NCBI GenBank assembly: GCA_945889005.1
Contig: CAMDBI010000008.1
Coordinates: 74,473 to 118,671 of the forward strand
Length of the DNA: 44,199 nt
From: Bacteroides fragilis
GTDB taxonomy: Bacteria; Bacteroidota; Bacteroidia; Bacteroidales; DTGW01
Reading direction: 5' to 3'
The notes under the pieces are model-generated. The model was given only the letters and a program-made list of their open reading frames with translations. It was not told where the DNA came from and ran no database searches. The position numbers were made by a program, and so were the translations under genes. Below are positions 44,124 through 44,199 of this stretch, in pieces (position 1 is the first letter of the stretch; every line of letters begins with the position of its first letter).

Positions 44124-44199
44124 TTAGACAAGAAGATGCGAATTGATCTCAATAGTTCTTTTTTGGGGGCCAATATTGTTGTCATAACTGGTTTTTTGT
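44124..44199 (-). other. Possible C-terminal end of a gene beyond the right edge
   Basis: One minus-strand frame is open from the edge to a stop at 44124-44126 and ends ...RTIEINSHLLV. Only 24 codons are visible, so this may be chance. Confidence 0.2.

Overview
The window is AT-rich and comes from a member of the Bacteroidota, probably a Bacteroidales-like anaerobe outside Bacteroides itself. The evidence is a porQ gene of the type IX secretion system, a FecI/FecR/TonB-receptor set, adjacent mutA-mutB methylmalonyl-CoA mutase genes, promoters of the TAnnTTTG (-7) type with little Shine-Dalgarno signal, and several kinds of short palindromic intergenic repeats.

Layout, left to right. 1-4381 (minus): nearly complete glutamate synthase large subunit gltB. 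4483-5492 (plus): a Xre/DUF2384 antitoxin and RES toxin pair with a structured spacer between them. 5684-6817: an AAA ATPase/DUF4143 gene with a palindrome-rich upstream region. 7157-9571: proB and proA (proline synthesis) separated by a RelE/ParE toxin fragment. 9683-10151: a MITE-like repeat and a long inverted repeat. 10176-12645: nitronate monooxygenase-like enzyme, thioesterase and a phytoene/squalene synthase. 12856-16663 (plus): a TPR protein and an ECF cobalt/nickel transporter (cbiM, PDGLE protein, cbiQ, cbiO). 16774-20599: MFS transporter, gltX, and a two-gene cassette with a retropepsin-like protease lodged at the gltX 3' end. 20627-26139: lipoprotein, ECF sigma factor, FecR anti-sigma and TonB-dependent receptor. 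26172-29762: a broken outer-membrane-protein gene, a pyruvate-kinase-like protein without its C domain, and a secreted alpha/beta hydrolase. 29872-30125: second copy of the MITE-like repeat. 30204-34204 (minus): mutA-mutB with promoter and terminator. 34409-39094 (minus): YwqK-like lipoprotein, pfkA, ispH, cmk, porQ. 39331-40092: GNAT acetyltransferase, then a tRNA with a CAU anticodon.

From about 40232 to the right edge the DNA is accessory: a PIN toxin fragment with an intact antitoxin-like gene, a 21-bp tandem repeat, remnants of a decayed tandem gene array with long hairpins and an 81-bp direct repeat, a DUF4160/DUF2442 pair, and an IS1634-family transposase damaged at its 5' end.

How the genes work together: the cobalt transporter could supply B12 synthesis for the B12-dependent mutase MutAB, although B12 synthesis genes are not seen here. 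The sigma/FecR/receptor set is a self-contained cell-surface signalling and uptake unit. No complete new defence system is evident. The most unusual material is the MITE-like repeat family, the gltX 3'-end cassette, the decayed array at 40.8-42.2 kb and the divergent pyruvate-kinase-like protein.
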